Assembly (NCBI GenBank): GCA_002213445.1
Contig: NJIE01000024.1
Span: 1-64,000, forward strand
Length of the DNA stretch: 64,000 nt
DNA from: Xenophilus sp. AP218F
Lineage (GTDB): Bacteria > Pseudomonadota > Gammaproteobacteria > Burkholderiales > Chromobacteriaceae
Direction of reading: 5' to 3'
Shown here: positions 20,960 to 30,522 of the stretch, piece by piece
Position numbering within the stretch: position 1 is the stretch's first letter
How the letters are laid out: every line of letters starts with the position of its first letter
Program-made: the position numbers and the translations under genes
The notes under the pieces: generated by a model
What the model was told of the DNA's origin: nothing
Databases searched by the model: none
What the model saw: the letters and a program-made list of their open reading frames with translations, nothing else

Positions 20960-21817
20960 TCATTTATTTGGTTTTTTTTGCAGCTTTTCGAGCAGGGCAT
21001 CCAGTTCGTCCAAACTGCCATATTCTATGACCAGCCTGCCATTGCCGCGGGCGGCATGACGGATGCTGACCCGCGCGCCTATGCTTTCCGACACCTGCTC
21101 CTCCAGCCGCGAAACGTCGGGATCGGCCCGCTTTGCCGTTGGCATAACTGTGGTTTTTTTGTCGCTTTGCCGCTGCACGCGGCGCTCCACCTCGCGCACC
21201 GACAAACCCTGCTCTTCCACCTCTCTGGCCAGCGACAGTTGCTCCACCGGCGGCAGCGACAGCAAGGCGCGGGCGTGGCCCATCTCCAGCTTGCCCTGAT
21301 GCAGCATCTGCTGCAGCGGGGCCGGCAAGGCGAGCAGGCGCAGCAGGTTGGACACCGCGCTGCGCGAACGGCCCACCGCTTCGGCCGCGCCTTCGTGGGT
21401 GAGGCCGAATTCGTCGATCAGGCGCTTGAGGCCCTGCGCCTCTTCCACCGGGTCCAGTTCCTGGCGCTGGATGTTTTCGATCAGCGCCATCGCCAGCGCG
21501 GCTTCGTCCGGCACGCTCTTGATCACCACCGGCACTTCGACGAGGCCGGCCTTGCGCGCGGCGCGCCAGCGACGCTCGCCGGCGATCAGCTCGTAATCGC
21601 CAAGGCCCAGTTCGCGCACGATCAGGGGCTGAATCACGCCCTGGGCGCGGATGGACGCGGCCAGCTCCTCCAGCGCGGCTTCGTGCATGAAGCTGCGCGG
21701 CTGGTACTTGCCGGGACGGATGCTGTCGATGGGGAGGGAAGTGAGTCTATCGTCCACCGTATCCACGGTGGACAGGAGCGCGTCTAATCCGCGCCCCAGT
21801 CCTTTGAGTTTGGCCAT
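20960..21817 (-). CDS. parB: Chromosome partitioning protein ParB
   Basis: CTP-dependent DNA clamp that loads at parS and spreads, working with ParA in origin segregation. 285 residues: the N-terminal nuclease-fold/CTPase domain has QPRSF, GERRWRAA and ENIQRQEL motifs (about 40-130). The central helix-turn-helix is AAEAVGRSRSAVSNLLRLL (about 145-165), and a C-terminal dimerisation domain follows. It comes three bases after parA. I saw no parS-like palindrome in the window. Confidence 0.96.
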   Translation of the reverse strand: MAKLKGLGRGLDALLSTVDTVDDRLTSLPIDSIRPGKYQPRSFMHEAALEELAASIRAQGVIQPLIVRELGLGDYELIAGERRWRAARKAGLVEVPVVIKSVPDEAALAMALIENIQRQELDPVEEAQGLKRLIDEFGLTHEGAAEAVGRSRSAVSNLLRLLALPAPLQQMLHQGKLEMGHARALLSLPPVEQLSLAREVEEQGLSVREVERRVQRQSDKKTTVMPTAKRADPDVSRLEEQVSESIGARVSIRHAARGNGRLVIEYGSLDELDALLEKLQKKPNK

Positions 21818-21820
21818 ATA

Positions 21821-22612
21821 TCAGACGGAAGGGGTTGCGGTTGCGGGTTCTAGGCGGTCGATCAGCTCCTGCGCCAGCGCGAGGTAAGCCTGCGCGCCGC
21901 GGGAATTGCGATCGTAGACCAGCCCAGGCAGGCCGTGGCTGGGCGCTTCGGCCAGGCGCACGTTGCGCGGGATCACTGTCTCGAACACCTTGCCGCCGAA
22001 GTGGCGGGCCAGTTGCTCGGACACCTGCTGCGACAGATTGCTGCGCGCGTCGTACATGGTGCGCAAGAGGCCCATGATTTCGATCTTGGGATTCACCGCC
22101 GAGCGCACCTTGCGCAGCGTGGACACCAGGTCGGACAGGCCTTCCAGCGCGTAGTATTCGCACACCATCGGAATCAGCACGCTGTGCGCGGCGACGAGGC
22201 CGTTCAGCGTCAGCAGGTTCAGCGACGGCGGGCAGTCTATCAGCACGTAGTCGTACTGGCTCTCCACCAGCTGCAGCGCGTTCTTGAGCCGCGCCTCGCG
22301 CGCCAGCTCGTTGACCAGCTCCAGCTCGGCGCCGCCCAGATTGCGATTGGCCGGCAGCACGTGAAAACCGCCGGCCTTGGCGTCCTGGCGCGCGTCTTCC
22401 ACCGAGGCTTCGCCCAGCAGCACGTCATAGCCGGATTTTTCCAGCGTCTGCTTGGCGATGCCGCAACCCATGGTGGCGTTGCCCTGCGGATCGAGGTCGA
22501 TGATCAGCACGCGCCGCCCCAGTTCGGCCAGGCCGGCCGCCAGGTTGACGACGGTGGTGGTCTTGCCTACCCCGCCCTTCTGGTTGGCGACCGCGATCAC
22601 CCTTGAATTCAT
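21821..22612 (-). CDS. parA: Chromosome partitioning ATPase ParA (Soj)
   Basis: Deviant Walker-type ATPase that positions ParB-parS complexes. 263 residues with the motif [11 protein letters not shown] at 10-20, DLDPQGNAT (about 41-49) and the DCPPS motif near 125. The short N-terminus without a DNA-binding extension marks a chromosomal Soj rather than a plasmid ParA. It overlaps the end of rsmG in an ATGA junction. Confidence 0.96.
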   Translation of the reverse strand: MNSRVIAVANQKGGVGKTTTVVNLAAGLAELGRRVLIIDLDPQGNATMGCGIAKQTLEKSGYDVLLGEASVEDARQDAKAGGFHVLPANRNLGGAELELVNELAREARLKNALQLVESQYDYVLIDCPPSLNLLTLNGLVAAHSVLIPMVCEYYALEGLSDLVSTLRKVRSAVNPKIEIMGLLRTMYDARSNLSQQVSEQLARHFGGKVFETVIPRNVRLAEAPSHGLPGLVYDRNSRGAQAYLALAQELIDRLEPATATPSV

Positions 22613-23235
22613 TGCAGCACCATCCTCACCAGATGGCGTTCGGCGTCCAGCCCCGGCACCGTTACCGGCAGCACCTCCGAAACCGCCACGCCCTGCGGCA
22701 GCAGCGCGATTTCTTCATACGGATACACGCCCTTCATCGCCACGTACTGGCCACCCGCCGCCAGCAGGTGGCGGGTGAGCCTGACGAACTCGGCCAGCTC
22801 GGAGAAGGCGCGACTGGTGATGCGGTCGAACTTCACTTCCGGCTGATAGGCCTCGACGCGGTCGGTGACCACCTGCACGTTGGCGAGGCCAAGCTCGGCC
22901 GCCACCTGGCGCAGGAAGGTGGTTTTCTTGTGGTTGGAATCCAGCAGCACCACTTGCATGTCCGGCCGCGCGATGGCGGTCGGGATGCCGGGCATGCCGC
23001 CGCCGGAACCCACGTCCAGCATGCGGCTGCCGCCGGCCAGATGCGGCACCAGGCTCAGGCTGTCCAGCAGGTGGTAGCTAACCATGCGCTCTTCCTGCCG
23101 GATGGCGGTGAGGTTGTAGGTCTGGTTCCACTTGGCCAGCAGGGCCAGATAGCGGCCCAGCAGGTCCAGCTGGTCATCGTTCAGCGTCAGGGCCAGCGTA
23201 TCCAGCCCCTGTTTCAGTTCGGCGATATGTGTCAT
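22609..23235 (-). CDS. rsmG: 16S rRNA (guanine-527-N7)-methyltransferase
   Basis: Methylates G527 of 16S rRNA using S-adenosylmethionine; loss causes streptomycin tolerance in several bacteria. 208 residues with the SAM-binding motif [13 protein letters not shown] (about 70-82) and [12 protein letters not shown]. It overlaps mnmG by four bases and parA by four bases. Confidence 0.95.
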   Translation of the reverse strand: MTHIAELKQGLDTLALTLNDDQLDLLGRYLALLAKWNQTYNLTAIRQEERMVSYHLLDSLSLVPHLAGGSRMLDVGSGGGMPGIPTAIARPDMQVVLLDSNHKKTTFLRQVAAELGLANVQVVTDRVEAYQPEVKFDRITSRAFSELAEFVRLTRHLLAAGGQYVAMKGVYPYEEIALLPQGVAVSEVLPVTVPGLDAERHLVRMVLQ

Positions 23236-25127
23236 GCGGTTTTCGTGGCGTCGGTGAAGCCGCGTTTCAGGTGCACCATCAGCAAGGCGACGGCGGCCGG
23301 GGTGATGCCCTGGATGCGAGAAGCCTGGCCCATGGTTTCCGGGCGCTGCTGGTTCAGCTTCTGCTGCACTTCCTTGGACAAGCCCTTGACCAGACTGTAG
23401 TCGATGTCGCCCGGCAGACGGATGTCTTCCAGATTGTCGCGGCGCGCCAGCTCTTCGTTCTGGCGGTTGATATAGCCTTGGTATTTGACCTGAATTTCCA
23501 CCTGCTCGGCAACCACGGCGTCAAGCCCGGGGGCATCGGCTTCCGGCAGCGTCATCAGCTGGGCGTAGCTGACGTTGGGGCGCTTGAGCAGATCGAACAG
23601 CGAATACTCGCGCTCGATGGCCTTGCCTAGCATGCCGGCCAGCGCTTCGGGCGCCTGCAGCTTGGACGGATGCAGCCAGGTGGCGGCGAGGCGGGCCTTC
23701 TCGGCCTCCACCGCGTCGCGCTTGCGGCAGAAAGCGTCCCACTGCTCATCGCCCACCACGCCCAGCTTGCGGCCCATCTCGGTCAGGCGCAGGTCGGCGT
23801 TGTCTTCGCGCAGCTGCAGGCGGAATTCGGCGCGGCTGGTGAACATGCGGTAAGGCTCGGACACGCCCTTGGTGATCAGATCGTCCACCAGCACGCCCAG
23901 GTAGCCTTCGTCGCGGCGCGGACACCAGGCGTCCAGCTCGCGGGCTTGCAAACCGGCATTCAGACCCGCCAGCAGGCCTTGCGCCGCAGCTTCCTCGTAG
24001 CCGGTGGTGCCGTTGATCTGGCCGGCGAAGAACAGGCCCTGGATGGCCTTGGTTTCCAGCGAGGACTTCAGGCCGCGCGGGTCGAAGTAATCGTATTCGA
24101 TGGCGTAGCCGGGGCGCAGGATGTGGGCGTTTTCCATGCCGCGGATCGAACGCACCGCCGCCAGTTGGACGTCGAACGGCAGGCTGGTGGAGATGCCATT
24201 GGGGTAGAACTCGTGCGTGGTCAGGCCTTCCGGCTCCAGGAAGACCTGGTGGCTGTCCTTGTCGGCGAAGCGGTTGATCTTGTCTTCGATCGACGGGCAG
24301 TAGCGCGGGCCGACGCCTTCGATCACGCCGGTGAACATCGGGCTGCGGTCAAAGCCGCTGCGGATGATCTCGTGGGTGCGCTCGTTGGTATGGGTGATCC
24401 AGCACGGCAGCTGCCTGGGGTGCATCTCGCGCTTGCCGCGATAGGAGAACACCGGCTCGGGCGTGTCGCCCGGCTGCTCCTCCATCACCGAGAAGTCGAC
24501 GCTGCGGCCGTCGATGCGCGGCGGCGTGCCGGTTTTCAGGCGGCCGACCGGCAGGTCCAGCTCGCGCAGGCGCGCGCCCAGCGTGGAGGCCGCCTGATCG
24601 CCGGCGCGGCCGCCGGTGTAGTTTTCCAGGCCGACGTGAATCTTGCCGGACAGGAAGGTGCCGGCGGTCAGCACCACCGTTTTGGCGCGGAAGACGATGC
24701 CGATGGCGGTGATGGCGCCGGCGACGCGGTCGCCTTCGATCAGGAGATCGTCCACCGGTTGCTGGAACAGCGTCAGGTTGGGCTGATTCTCCAGCATCTC
24801 GCGGATGGCGGCCTTGTACAGGATGCGGTCGGCCTGGGCGCGGGTGGCGCGCACCGCCGGGCCCTTGGAGGCGTTGAGGGTGCGGAACTGGATGCCGCCG
24901 ATGTCGGTGGCCAGCGCCATCGCGCCGCCCAGCGCGTCCACTTCCTTCACCAGATGCCCCTTGCCAATGCCGCCGATCGACGGATTGCACGACATCTGGC
25001 CCAGAGTCTCGATGTTGTGGGTCAGAAGAAGCGTGGCGCATCCCATGCGCGCCGCGGCCAGCGCGGCCTCGGTGCCGGCATGGCCGCCGCCCACCACTAT
25101 CACGTCGAAGCTAGTCGGATAAATCAT
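23232..25127 (-). CDS. mnmG: tRNA U34 carboxymethylaminomethyl synthase subunit MnmG (GidA)
   Basis: FAD protein that with MnmE modifies wobble U34 of several tRNAs. 631 residues. The N-terminal dinucleotide fold has [17 protein letters not shown] (about 11-27), with [20 protein letters not shown] following. GidA signatures include GTPPRIDGR and [15 protein letters not shown], and a helical MnmE-binding C-terminus follows. It is first in the mnmG-rsmG-parA-parB unit, which usually lies near the replication origin. Confidence 0.97.
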   Translation of the reverse strand: MIYPTSFDVIVVGGGHAGTEAALAAARMGCATLLLTHNIETLGQMSCNPSIGGIGKGHLVKEVDALGGAMALATDIGGIQFRTLNASKGPAVRATRAQADRILYKAAIREMLENQPNLTLFQQPVDDLLIEGDRVAGAITAIGIVFRAKTVVLTAGTFLSGKIHVGLENYTGGRAGDQAASTLGARLRELDLPVGRLKTGTPPRIDGRSVDFSVMEEQPGDTPEPVFSYRGKREMHPRQLPCWITHTNERTHEIIRSGFDRSPMFTGVIEGVGPRYCPSIEDKINRFADKDSHQVFLEPEGLTTHEFYPNGISTSLPFDVQLAAVRSIRGMENAHILRPGYAIEYDYFDPRGLKSSLETKAIQGLFFAGQINGTTGYEEAAAQGLLAGLNAGLQARELDAWCPRRDEGYLGVLVDDLITKGVSEPYRMFTSRAEFRLQLREDNADLRLTEMGRKLGVVGDEQWDAFCRKRDAVEAEKARLAATWLHPSKLQAPEALAGMLGKAIEREYSLFDLLKRPNVSYAQLMTLPEADAPGLDAVVAEQVEIQVKYQGYINRQNEELARRDNLEDIRLPGDIDYSLVKGLSKEVQQKLNQQRPETMGQASRIQGITPAAVALLMVHLKRGFTDATKTA

Positions 25128-25160
25128 GGCAAAAGCTAAAGAGCTGAGGAAAAACGGCCT

Positions 25161-25189
25161 ATTCTACGCCAATTCCGGTTTGCTGGTAA
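25161..25189 (-). promoter_or_regulatory. Candidate promoter of mnmG-rsmG-parAB
   Basis: The minus strand reads TTACCA (25189-25184), a 17-base spacer, then TAGAAT (25166-25161), about 34 bases upstream of the mnmG start. Both hexamers deviate at two or fewer positions from consensus. Confidence 0.6.
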
Positions 25190-25320
25190 GTCCTTGATTT
25201 CAATAACGCCGCTGATGTAATCGCCATGTCAAACCCCGTTCATCGCACCGTCACGGCGGCGACATCGCCGCGTCAAACGCAGCTTCTAGGATGAGGCTCA
25301 TCCCCCACCCGGAGCAAAAC

Positions 25321-26070
25321 ATGCTGCTAAATGAACAGCTTGCGCCGCGCCAGCGCCCCCGCCTCGCCGTACGCCTGGCCCAATCTCCCGACGACGTCCG
25401 CCGCGCGCAGAAACTGCGCTTCGACATTTTCGCCGGCGAAATGGGCGCCGAACTCGCCTCGCGCGATCTTGGCATAGACTGCGACGACTACGACGCGCTA
25501 TGCGACCACCTGATCGTGGAAGATCAAGCCAGCGGCCAGGTGGTGGGCACCTATCGCATGCTCCCCCCCGCCGCCGCGCGCCGCGCGCCCAGCCTGTACT
25601 CCGAGCACGAATTCGACCTCGGCCGCCTCGCCCACCTGCGCGACCAGCTGATAGAAGTGGGCCGCTCCTGCGTGCACCGCGACTTTCGCAGCGGCGCGGT
25701 GATCGCCCTGCTCTGGTCCGGCCTCGCCGACTACGTCGCCAGCCAAGGCGGCCAGTACCTGGCCGGCTGCGCCAGCGTGTCGCTGGCCGACGGCGGCCAC
25801 CAGGCGGTCAGCCTGTATCGGCAGCTGGAAGGCAAACACCTCAGCCCCGCCGACTGGCGCGTGTTCCCGCACCTGCCGCTGCCGCTGGACCAGGTGGCCG
25901 ATAACTGCGCGCCCGCGCCGATGCCGCCGCTGATCAAGGGCTATCTGCGCGCCGGGGCCTGGGTCTGCGGCGAGCCGGCCTGGGACCCGGACTTCAATTG
26001 CGCCGACTTCTTCATGCTGCTGCCGATGAGCCGGCTCAGCGCCCGCTACGACAAACACTTCGTCGGTTGA
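25321..26070 (+). CDS. OlsB-like GNAT acyltransferase (ornithine lipid synthesis)
   Basis: A 249-residue protein of the GNAT/hemolysin-like acyltransferase group. OlsB members transfer a 3-hydroxyacyl chain from acyl carrier protein to ornithine, the first step of ornithine lipids. Seen: AVRLAQSPDDVRRAQKLRFD near the N-terminus, GTYRMLPP, the acceptor region LIEVGRSCVHRDFRSG, and AGCASVS. The ATG at 25321 is preferred over one 30 bases earlier because CGGAGC lies seven bases upstream. An OlsA partner is not in the window. A related autoinducer or hemolysin-like acyltransferase role is possible. Confidence 0.7.
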   Translation: MLLNEQLAPRQRPRLAVRLAQSPDDVRRAQKLRFDIFAGEMGAELASRDLGIDCDDYDALCDHLIVEDQASGQVVGTYRMLPPAAARRAPSLYSEHEFDLGRLAHLRDQLIEVGRSCVHRDFRSGAVIALLWSGLADYVASQGGQYLAGCASVSLADGGHQAVSLYRQLEGKHLSPADWRVFPHLPLPLDQVADNCAPAPMPPLIKGYLRAGAWVCGEPAWDPDFNCADFFMLLPMSRLSARYDKHFVG

Positions 26071-26078
26071 GCCTCGCC

Positions 26079-26103
26079 GGCCGGCGCGCCCCGCGCGCCG
26101 GCC
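26079..26103. other. GC-rich perfect hairpin between olsB-like gene and trmO
   Basis: Arms GGCCGGCGCG and CGCGCCGGCC enclose a short C-rich loop. No T-run follows, so it is a weak terminator candidate or an mRNA-stabilising structure. Confidence 0.4.
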
Positions 26104-26132
26104 GATGCGCCGCCGAATGCTACAATCGGCGC

Positions 26133-26834
26133 ATGACTTACACCTTCGAGCCGGTAGGCGTCATCCGCTCGCCCTACCGCGAAAAATTCGGCATCCCGCG
26201 CCAGCCTTCGCTGGTGGACGCCGCCCGCCTGACGCTGGAATTGCTGCCGCCGTACAACCACCCCGACTGCGTGCGCGGCCTGGAGGCGTTTTCCCACGTC
26301 TGGATCCAGTTCGTGTTTCACCAGACCATGGCGCGCGGCTGGCAGCCGCTGGTGCGCCCGCCGCGGCTGGGCGGCAACGCCAAGGTGGGCGTCTTCGCCA
26401 GCCGCGCCACCCATCGTCCCAATCCCATCGGCCTGTCGCTGGTGGAGCTGCTGGCGGTGGAAACCGACGACGGCGCGCGGCTGCGGCTGGCCGGGGCCGA
26501 CCTGCTGGACGGCACCCCGGTGCTGGACGTCAAGCCCTACATCCCCTTCGTGGAAGCCCGGCCCGAGGCGCGCGGCGGCTTCGTCGACGGCCCGCCGCCG
26601 CAGCTGGACGTCCACTGGAGCGACGCCGCGCTTGGCCAGCTGGCGGCGCTGAGCGACCCGCCCGCCGGCCTGGCCGCGCTGATCGAACAGGTGCTGGCCC
26701 AAGACCCGCGCCCGGCGTATCAGGACGACCCGGCGCGGATTTACGGGGTCGTGCTGCACCAATACAACATTCGCTTTAATATTCACGCTGGCCGCGCGGA
26801 AATTCTTGAAATTCAGACGCTGGCCCAAAACTAA
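26133..26834 (+). CDS. trmO: tRNA-Thr (t6A37) methyltransferase TrmO
   Basis: SAM-dependent enzyme that N6-methylates threonylcarbamoyladenosine at position 37 of tRNA-Thr. 233 residues. The N-terminal beta-barrel TsaA domain (about 1-140) opens FEPVGVIRSPYREKFGIPRQ and contains ASRATHRPNPIGLS and LDVKPYIP. The C-terminal small domain ends RFNIHAGRAEILEIQ. Length equals the E. coli enzyme. It stands alone on the plus strand. Confidence 0.93.
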   Translation: MTYTFEPVGVIRSPYREKFGIPRQPSLVDAARLTLELLPPYNHPDCVRGLEAFSHVWIQFVFHQTMARGWQPLVRPPRLGGNAKVGVFASRATHRPNPIGLSLVELLAVETDDGARLRLAGADLLDGTPVLDVKPYIPFVEARPEARGGFVDGPPPQLDVHWSDAALGQLAALSDPPAGLAALIEQVLAQDPRPAYQDDPARIYGVVLHQYNIRFNIHAGRAEILEIQTLAQN

Positions 26835-26889
26835 TTGCCGATTGCCCGGTCACACCGAGGCAACATAAACCACCCAGGAAAAGAAAATT

Positions 26890-27819
26890 ATGACCACTCG
26901 CGCGAAGACGATCATGCTCGCCTTCACCATGGTTTCCGTGCTGGCCACCCCGTTCGCCGAGGCGGCGCGCATGGGCAAAGGCAAGAGCGCCGGCATGCAG
27001 CGCTCGGCCCCGACCAAGAGCTACCAACCCGCCGCCCCGGCTCCGCAGCCGATGGCTCCGGCCCCGGCCGCCGCTCCGCAGAAAAAAGGCCCGGGCATCG
27101 GCACCGCCGTAGCCGCGGGCGCGGCCGGCGCGGCCGCCGGCTACATGCTGGGCTCGGCCATGAGCGACAAGGGCCATGCCTCCGGCGGCGCCAGCGAACC
27201 GGCCGGCAGCGGCTTCCCCTGGGGCACGCTGGCCCTGCTCGGCCTGGTGCTGATCGGCGGCCTGATGTTCTTCCGCCGCAAGGTCGGCGCTCCGGCGATG
27301 AACGCGCCGCAGCCGGCCGGCATGCCGCAAGGCATGGCCAGCCAGCCGACCCAGTTCGATCCGATTCCCAAGATCGGCTCCGGCCTGGGCGCGCCGCAAC
27401 AGAACAACGGCTTCGGCGGCGGTTTCGCCCCGGCGGCGGCCTCCATGGCCGCCCGCTTGCCCGACGGCACCGAAACCCCCAACTTCCTGCGCCAGGCCAA
27501 GGCCACCTTCCTGCACCTGCAAAGCCTGAATACGCCGGAGAGCCTGGAAGAAGTGCGCAAGTACATGACGCCGGACCTGTTCAACGCCCTGCGCGAAGAC
27601 ATCGCCGGCAACAGTTCGGTGGCTGACTTCCCGCAGCTGGACTGCCAGCTGGCCGACGCCGCGACCGAAGGCGGCCGCTACATCGCCAGCGTGCGCTTCT
27701 CCGGCACGGTGAGCGAAGACGTGGGCGCGCCGACCGTGCCGTTTGTCGAAACCTGGCACTACGTCAAGGACGACAGCACCGCCGGCAAATGGCTGGTGGC
27801 GGGCATCCAGCAGGGCTGA
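26890..27819 (+). CDS. Tim44-like domain membrane protein
   Basis: 309 residues. A Sec signal (cleavage near PFAEA-ARMG) is followed by a Pro/Ala-rich linker (about 40-68), a glycine-zipper hydrophobic stretch (GTAVAAGAAGAAAGYMLG, about 75-92), and a membrane helix (TLALLGLVLIGGLMFF, about 112-128). The cytoplasmic or periplasmic Tim44-like domain (about 195-305) includes FLHLQSLNTPESLEEVRKYMTP. Bacterial members are widespread in Betaproteobacteria but have no settled function. Confidence 0.8.
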   Translation: MTTRAKTIMLAFTMVSVLATPFAEAARMGKGKSAGMQRSAPTKSYQPAAPAPQPMAPAPAAAPQKKGPGIGTAVAAGAAGAAAGYMLGSAMSDKGHASGGASEPAGSGFPWGTLALLGLVLIGGLMFFRRKVGAPAMNAPQPAGMPQGMASQPTQFDPIPKIGSGLGAPQQNNGFGGGFAPAAASMAARLPDGTETPNFLRQAKATFLHLQSLNTPESLEEVRKYMTPDLFNALREDIAGNSSVADFPQLDCQLADAATEGGRYIASVRFSGTVSEDVGAPTVPFVETWHYVKDDSTAGKWLVAGIQQG

Positions 27820-27916
27820 ACCGCGCCCGCACGGGCAAGGGACGGGATGGCCGCTGGCGACGGCCGGCCATTCCCCGGACTGTTGCATCCGGCCATGCCG
27901 GACACAAAGCTTAATC

Positions 27917-27940
27917 GACGGGCCGCGCGGCCCGTTTTTT
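27917..27940 (+). terminator. Intrinsic terminator
   Basis: Stem ACGGGCC / GGCCCGT followed by TTTTTT at 27935-27940. It lies 100 bases after the Tim44-like gene and before the EAL gene. Confidence 0.85.
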
Positions 27941-28037
27941 ATTTTAATGGTGATGCACTAAACTGGAATGCCGATTGCTTCAGGCAACGCAGACAGGCCG
28001 AACAGAGCCTGGATACCAGAAAAAGGGCAGCATCACG

Positions 28038-29237
28038 ATGACGACATTCGAGCACGCCGGCCTGACGCTTGGCAGCCACTTTCAGCCCATCTACAGCCTG
28101 GCCCATCGTCGCAGCATAGGGATGGAGGCGCTGCTGCGCGCCGAACAGGACAATATCAGCCTCAGCCCGTCCGAAGCCTTTTACACCGTCGTCTCTCCCG
28201 AACGCCGCCACCAGCTGGACCTGGCAAGCTGCCGCGCCCACGTCAGCCGCTTCTTGCAGATGGCGGGCGACAAGCCGCGCTGGCTGTTCCTCAACATCGA
28301 CGCCGCCTCGCTGTCGCGGCCGGAGCGGGCGATGGCGCTGGTCAACAGCATCCGCGAAGCCGGCATGGACCCGAACCGGGTGGTGCTGGAAGTGCTGGAG
28401 CACGTGCTGGAGGTGGACGAGGCGCTGATCGAGGGCGTCAACCTGCTCAAGAACAACGGTTTCCTGATCGCCATCGACGACTTCGGCGTCGGCCACTCCA
28501 ACCTTGACCGCGTCTGCCAGCTGGAACCGAACATGGTCAAGTTCGACCGCCACCTGCTGCGCAACGCCGCCGCCCAGCCGCGCAGCCGCGGGCTGCTGTC
28601 GAGATTGGTGCGCCTGATGCACGAAATCGGGGCGCTGGTGGTGATCGAGGGCATCGAAACCGAAAGCGACGTGCTGATCGCCATGGAGTCCGGTTGCGAC
28701 CTGATCCAGGGCTTCTTCATCGCCAAGCCCGCCGACGCGCCGTCCGGCGACGACAGCATCACCCCGCGCATCGACCACAGCTGGGAAGAGCTGACCGCCA
28801 AATCGCTGCTCACCCGCAAGCTCACCCGTCGCCAGATCGAGCTGGCGCGGCAATCCTTCGTGCAGAGCGCCATCTCGCTGATGCAGGGCACGCCTTTCGA
28901 CATGGCGGCCAAACCGATGCTGTCGCTGCCGGACGTGATCCGCTGCTTCCTCCTGGACAGCGAGGGCCGCCAGATCGGCCGCAACCTCAACAGCCGACAA
29001 TCGCCGGCCGCCGCCAACCCCAAGTTCGCGCCGCTGGCCGACACCACCGGCGCGGTGTGGTCGCGCCGCAGCTACTTCCAGCACGCGGTGGACCAGCCCG
29101 GGGTGCTCTACATGAGCGAGCCCTACCTGTCGATGACCGATCCGCGCTCCTGCGTCACGCTGTCCATGGCCATCGAAATCGACGAAGCCATGCACGTGCT
29201 GTGCGCCGACGTACTGGTTCCCAAGCACGGCCGATAG
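28038..29237 (+). CDS. EAL-domain c-di-GMP phosphodiesterase with YkuI_C-like sensor
   Basis: 399 residues. The EAL domain occupies about 1-245 and keeps the catalytic set: Glu30 (EALLR), Asn86 (LNID), Glu118/121, Asp147-Asp148 (DDFGVGHS), Lys168, Glu204 (EGIE) and Gln224. It should therefore hydrolyse c-di-GMP to pGpG. The C-terminal region (about 260-395) resembles the PAS/Cache-like YkuI_C module, with FVQSAISLM, VIRCFLLDSEG and LSMAIEID. No membrane segment, so sensing is cytoplasmic. The ATG at 28038 is preceded by AAAGGGC; frames opening 63 bases earlier lack such a site. A c-di-GMP receptor (YcgR-like) sits at the right edge of the window. Confidence 0.85.
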   Translation: MTTFEHAGLTLGSHFQPIYSLAHRRSIGMEALLRAEQDNISLSPSEAFYTVVSPERRHQLDLASCRAHVSRFLQMAGDKPRWLFLNIDAASLSRPERAMALVNSIREAGMDPNRVVLEVLEHVLEVDEALIEGVNLLKNNGFLIAIDDFGVGHSNLDRVCQLEPNMVKFDRHLLRNAAAQPRSRGLLSRLVRLMHEIGALVVIEGIETESDVLIAMESGCDLIQGFFIAKPADAPSGDDSITPRIDHSWEELTAKSLLTRKLTRRQIELARQSFVQSAISLMQGTPFDMAAKPMLSLPDVIRCFLLDSEGRQIGRNLNSRQSPAAANPKFAPLADTTGAVWSRRSYFQHAVDQPGVLYMSEPYLSMTDPRSCVTLSMAIEIDEAMHVLCADVLVPKHGR

Positions 29238-29260
29238 CCGGCGGGCGACGCCGCATGCAA

Positions 29261-29290
29261 AATGGCCCCGCTCCGCGGGGCCATTCTTTT
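29261..29290. terminator. Bidirectional terminator between EAL gene and dolP-like gene
   Basis: Stem AATGGCCCCG / CGGGGCCATT is followed by CTTTT on the plus strand, and CATTTTGC follows on the minus strand. It serves convergent genes. Confidence 0.75.
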
Positions 29291-29313
29291 CGCTGCCGCG
29301 ACAGGCGACCGGC

Positions 29314-29904
29314 TTACTTCGCCGCCGGCGCCACGTCCTGGATGTATTCGAACAGCGTCACCACCTTCTGCACACCGGAGGTTTCGCTGACCACCCGCGC
29401 CGCTTCGGCGCCCTCGGCCTGCGTCACCATGCCCAGCATGTACACCACGCCGCGCTCGGTCACCACCTTGACGTTGTTGGGATTGTAGCCCTTGCCTTCC
29501 AGCAGTCGGGCGCGCACCTTGCTGGTGGTCCAGGTGTCGCTGCTGCGCTCGCCCAGGCCCGATGCCGGGGCCACCACCGTGTAATTGAACACCCGGCGCA
29601 CGTTGGGAATGCCGCGCGCGATCTGCTCGGCCAGCTGGCGCGCCTCTTCGGTCGGCACTTCGCCGGTCAGCAGCACCGCGCGGTTGAAGCTGGTGCGGTT
29701 GACGTGGGACGCCGGGATGCGGCTGGAAATCTGGTCGCCCGCTTTCAGTTCTATGCCCTGGTCGTCCACGTAAGCGCCGCTGGTGCGACGATCGGTAGCC
29801 ACCAGCGCCCCGCCGGCCGCGCCGGCCGCCACTACGCCGAAGCAACCGCTCAGCGCGCTGCTCAAGCCCGCGGCCAGCAATACCGCCATAACCTTGCGTT
29901 TCAT
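29314..29904 (-). CDS. dolP: Outer-membrane BON-domain lipoprotein (DolP/YraP-like)
   Basis: 196 residues with a lipoprotein signal peptide and lipobox LSGC (Cys20). Two BON domains (about 50-118 and 128-196) follow, as in E. coli DolP, an outer-membrane lipoprotein that supports envelope integrity and septal amidase activation. The start MKRKVMAVLL is preferred because the extra upstream residues would spoil the signal peptide. It is downstream of diaA, yraN and lpoA, the same order as in E. coli, which supports the identity. Confidence 0.88.
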   Translation of the reverse strand: MKRKVMAVLLAAGLSSALSGCFGVVAAGAAGGALVATDRRTSGAYVDDQGIELKAGDQISSRIPASHVNRTSFNRAVLLTGEVPTEEARQLAEQIARGIPNVRRVFNYTVVAPASGLGERSSDTWTTSKVRARLLEGKGYNPNNVKVVTERGVVYMLGMVTQAEGAEAARVVSETSGVQKVVTLFEYIQDVAPAAK

Positions 29905-29905
29905 T

Positions 29906-30496
29906 TCATTCCCCTCCCAGCAACATGCAGTCGATGGCATCGCACAGCGCGTGGATCAGCAGGATATGCACTTCCTGGATGCGGCAGGTGCGCAGCGACG
30001 GCACGTTCAGTTGAATATCGTCCGGCGACAGGATTTCGGTGATCTTGCCGCCGTCCTTTCCGGTGAGCGCGATCACGCTCATGCCGCGCTCGTGCGCGGC
30101 GTAAATCGCTTCGATCACATTGGCGGAATTGCCCGAGGTGGAGATCGCCAGCAGCATGTCGTTGGTGTGGCCCAGCGCCCGCACCTGCTTGGAGAACACC
30201 ATGTCGAAGTCGTAATCGTTGCCGATGGCGGTAAGCGCCGAAGTATCGGTGGACAGGGAAATCGCCGCCAGGCCCGGCCGTTCCTTTTCAAAGCGGCCCA
30301 CCATCTCGGCGGCGAAGTGCTGGGCGTCGGCGGCGCTGCCGCCGTTGCCGCAGGCCAGAATCTTGCCCTCGTTCATCAGGCAGGCCACCATGCGCTCCGC
30401 GGCCACCGCCACGCCAGGCGACAGCAGCTCCATCGCCTCCTGCTTGGCGGCCATGCTTTCCAGAAAATGGCCGTTGATGCGGTCGATCAAATCCAT
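29906..30496 (-). CDS. diaA: SIS-domain protein DiaA / phosphoheptose isomerase-like
   Basis: 196 residues, a single SIS fold. The segments ILACGNGGSAADAQHFAAE, ISTSGNSANVI and IQEVHILLIHALCDAID are shared by GmhA and DiaA. Its place between yraN and dolP, next to lpoA, is that of E. coli DiaA, which binds DnaA and promotes timely initiation. I favour DiaA, but sedoheptulose-7-phosphate isomerase (GmhA) activity cannot be excluded from sequence alone. The start chosen is MDLIDRIN; a GTG/ATG seven codons earlier is possible. Confidence 0.8.
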   Translation of the reverse strand: MDLIDRINGHFLESMAAKQEAMELLSPGVAVAAERMVACLMNEGKILACGNGGSAADAQHFAAEMVGRFEKERPGLAAISLSTDTSALTAIGNDYDFDMVFSKQVRALGHTNDMLLAISTSGNSANVIEAIYAAHERGMSVIALTGKDGGKITEILSPDDIQLNVPSLRTCRIQEVHILLIHALCDAIDCMLLGGE

Positions 30497-30522
30497 TGGG
30501 GCATCCCCTCTTCTCAACTAAA

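Noticed and set aside
20869-25320. parS site near parAB
   Set aside because: I looked for a TGTTTCACGTGAAACA-like palindrome around parAB and mnmG and found none. The nearest string (CACGTGAAAA inside parA) lacks the other half.
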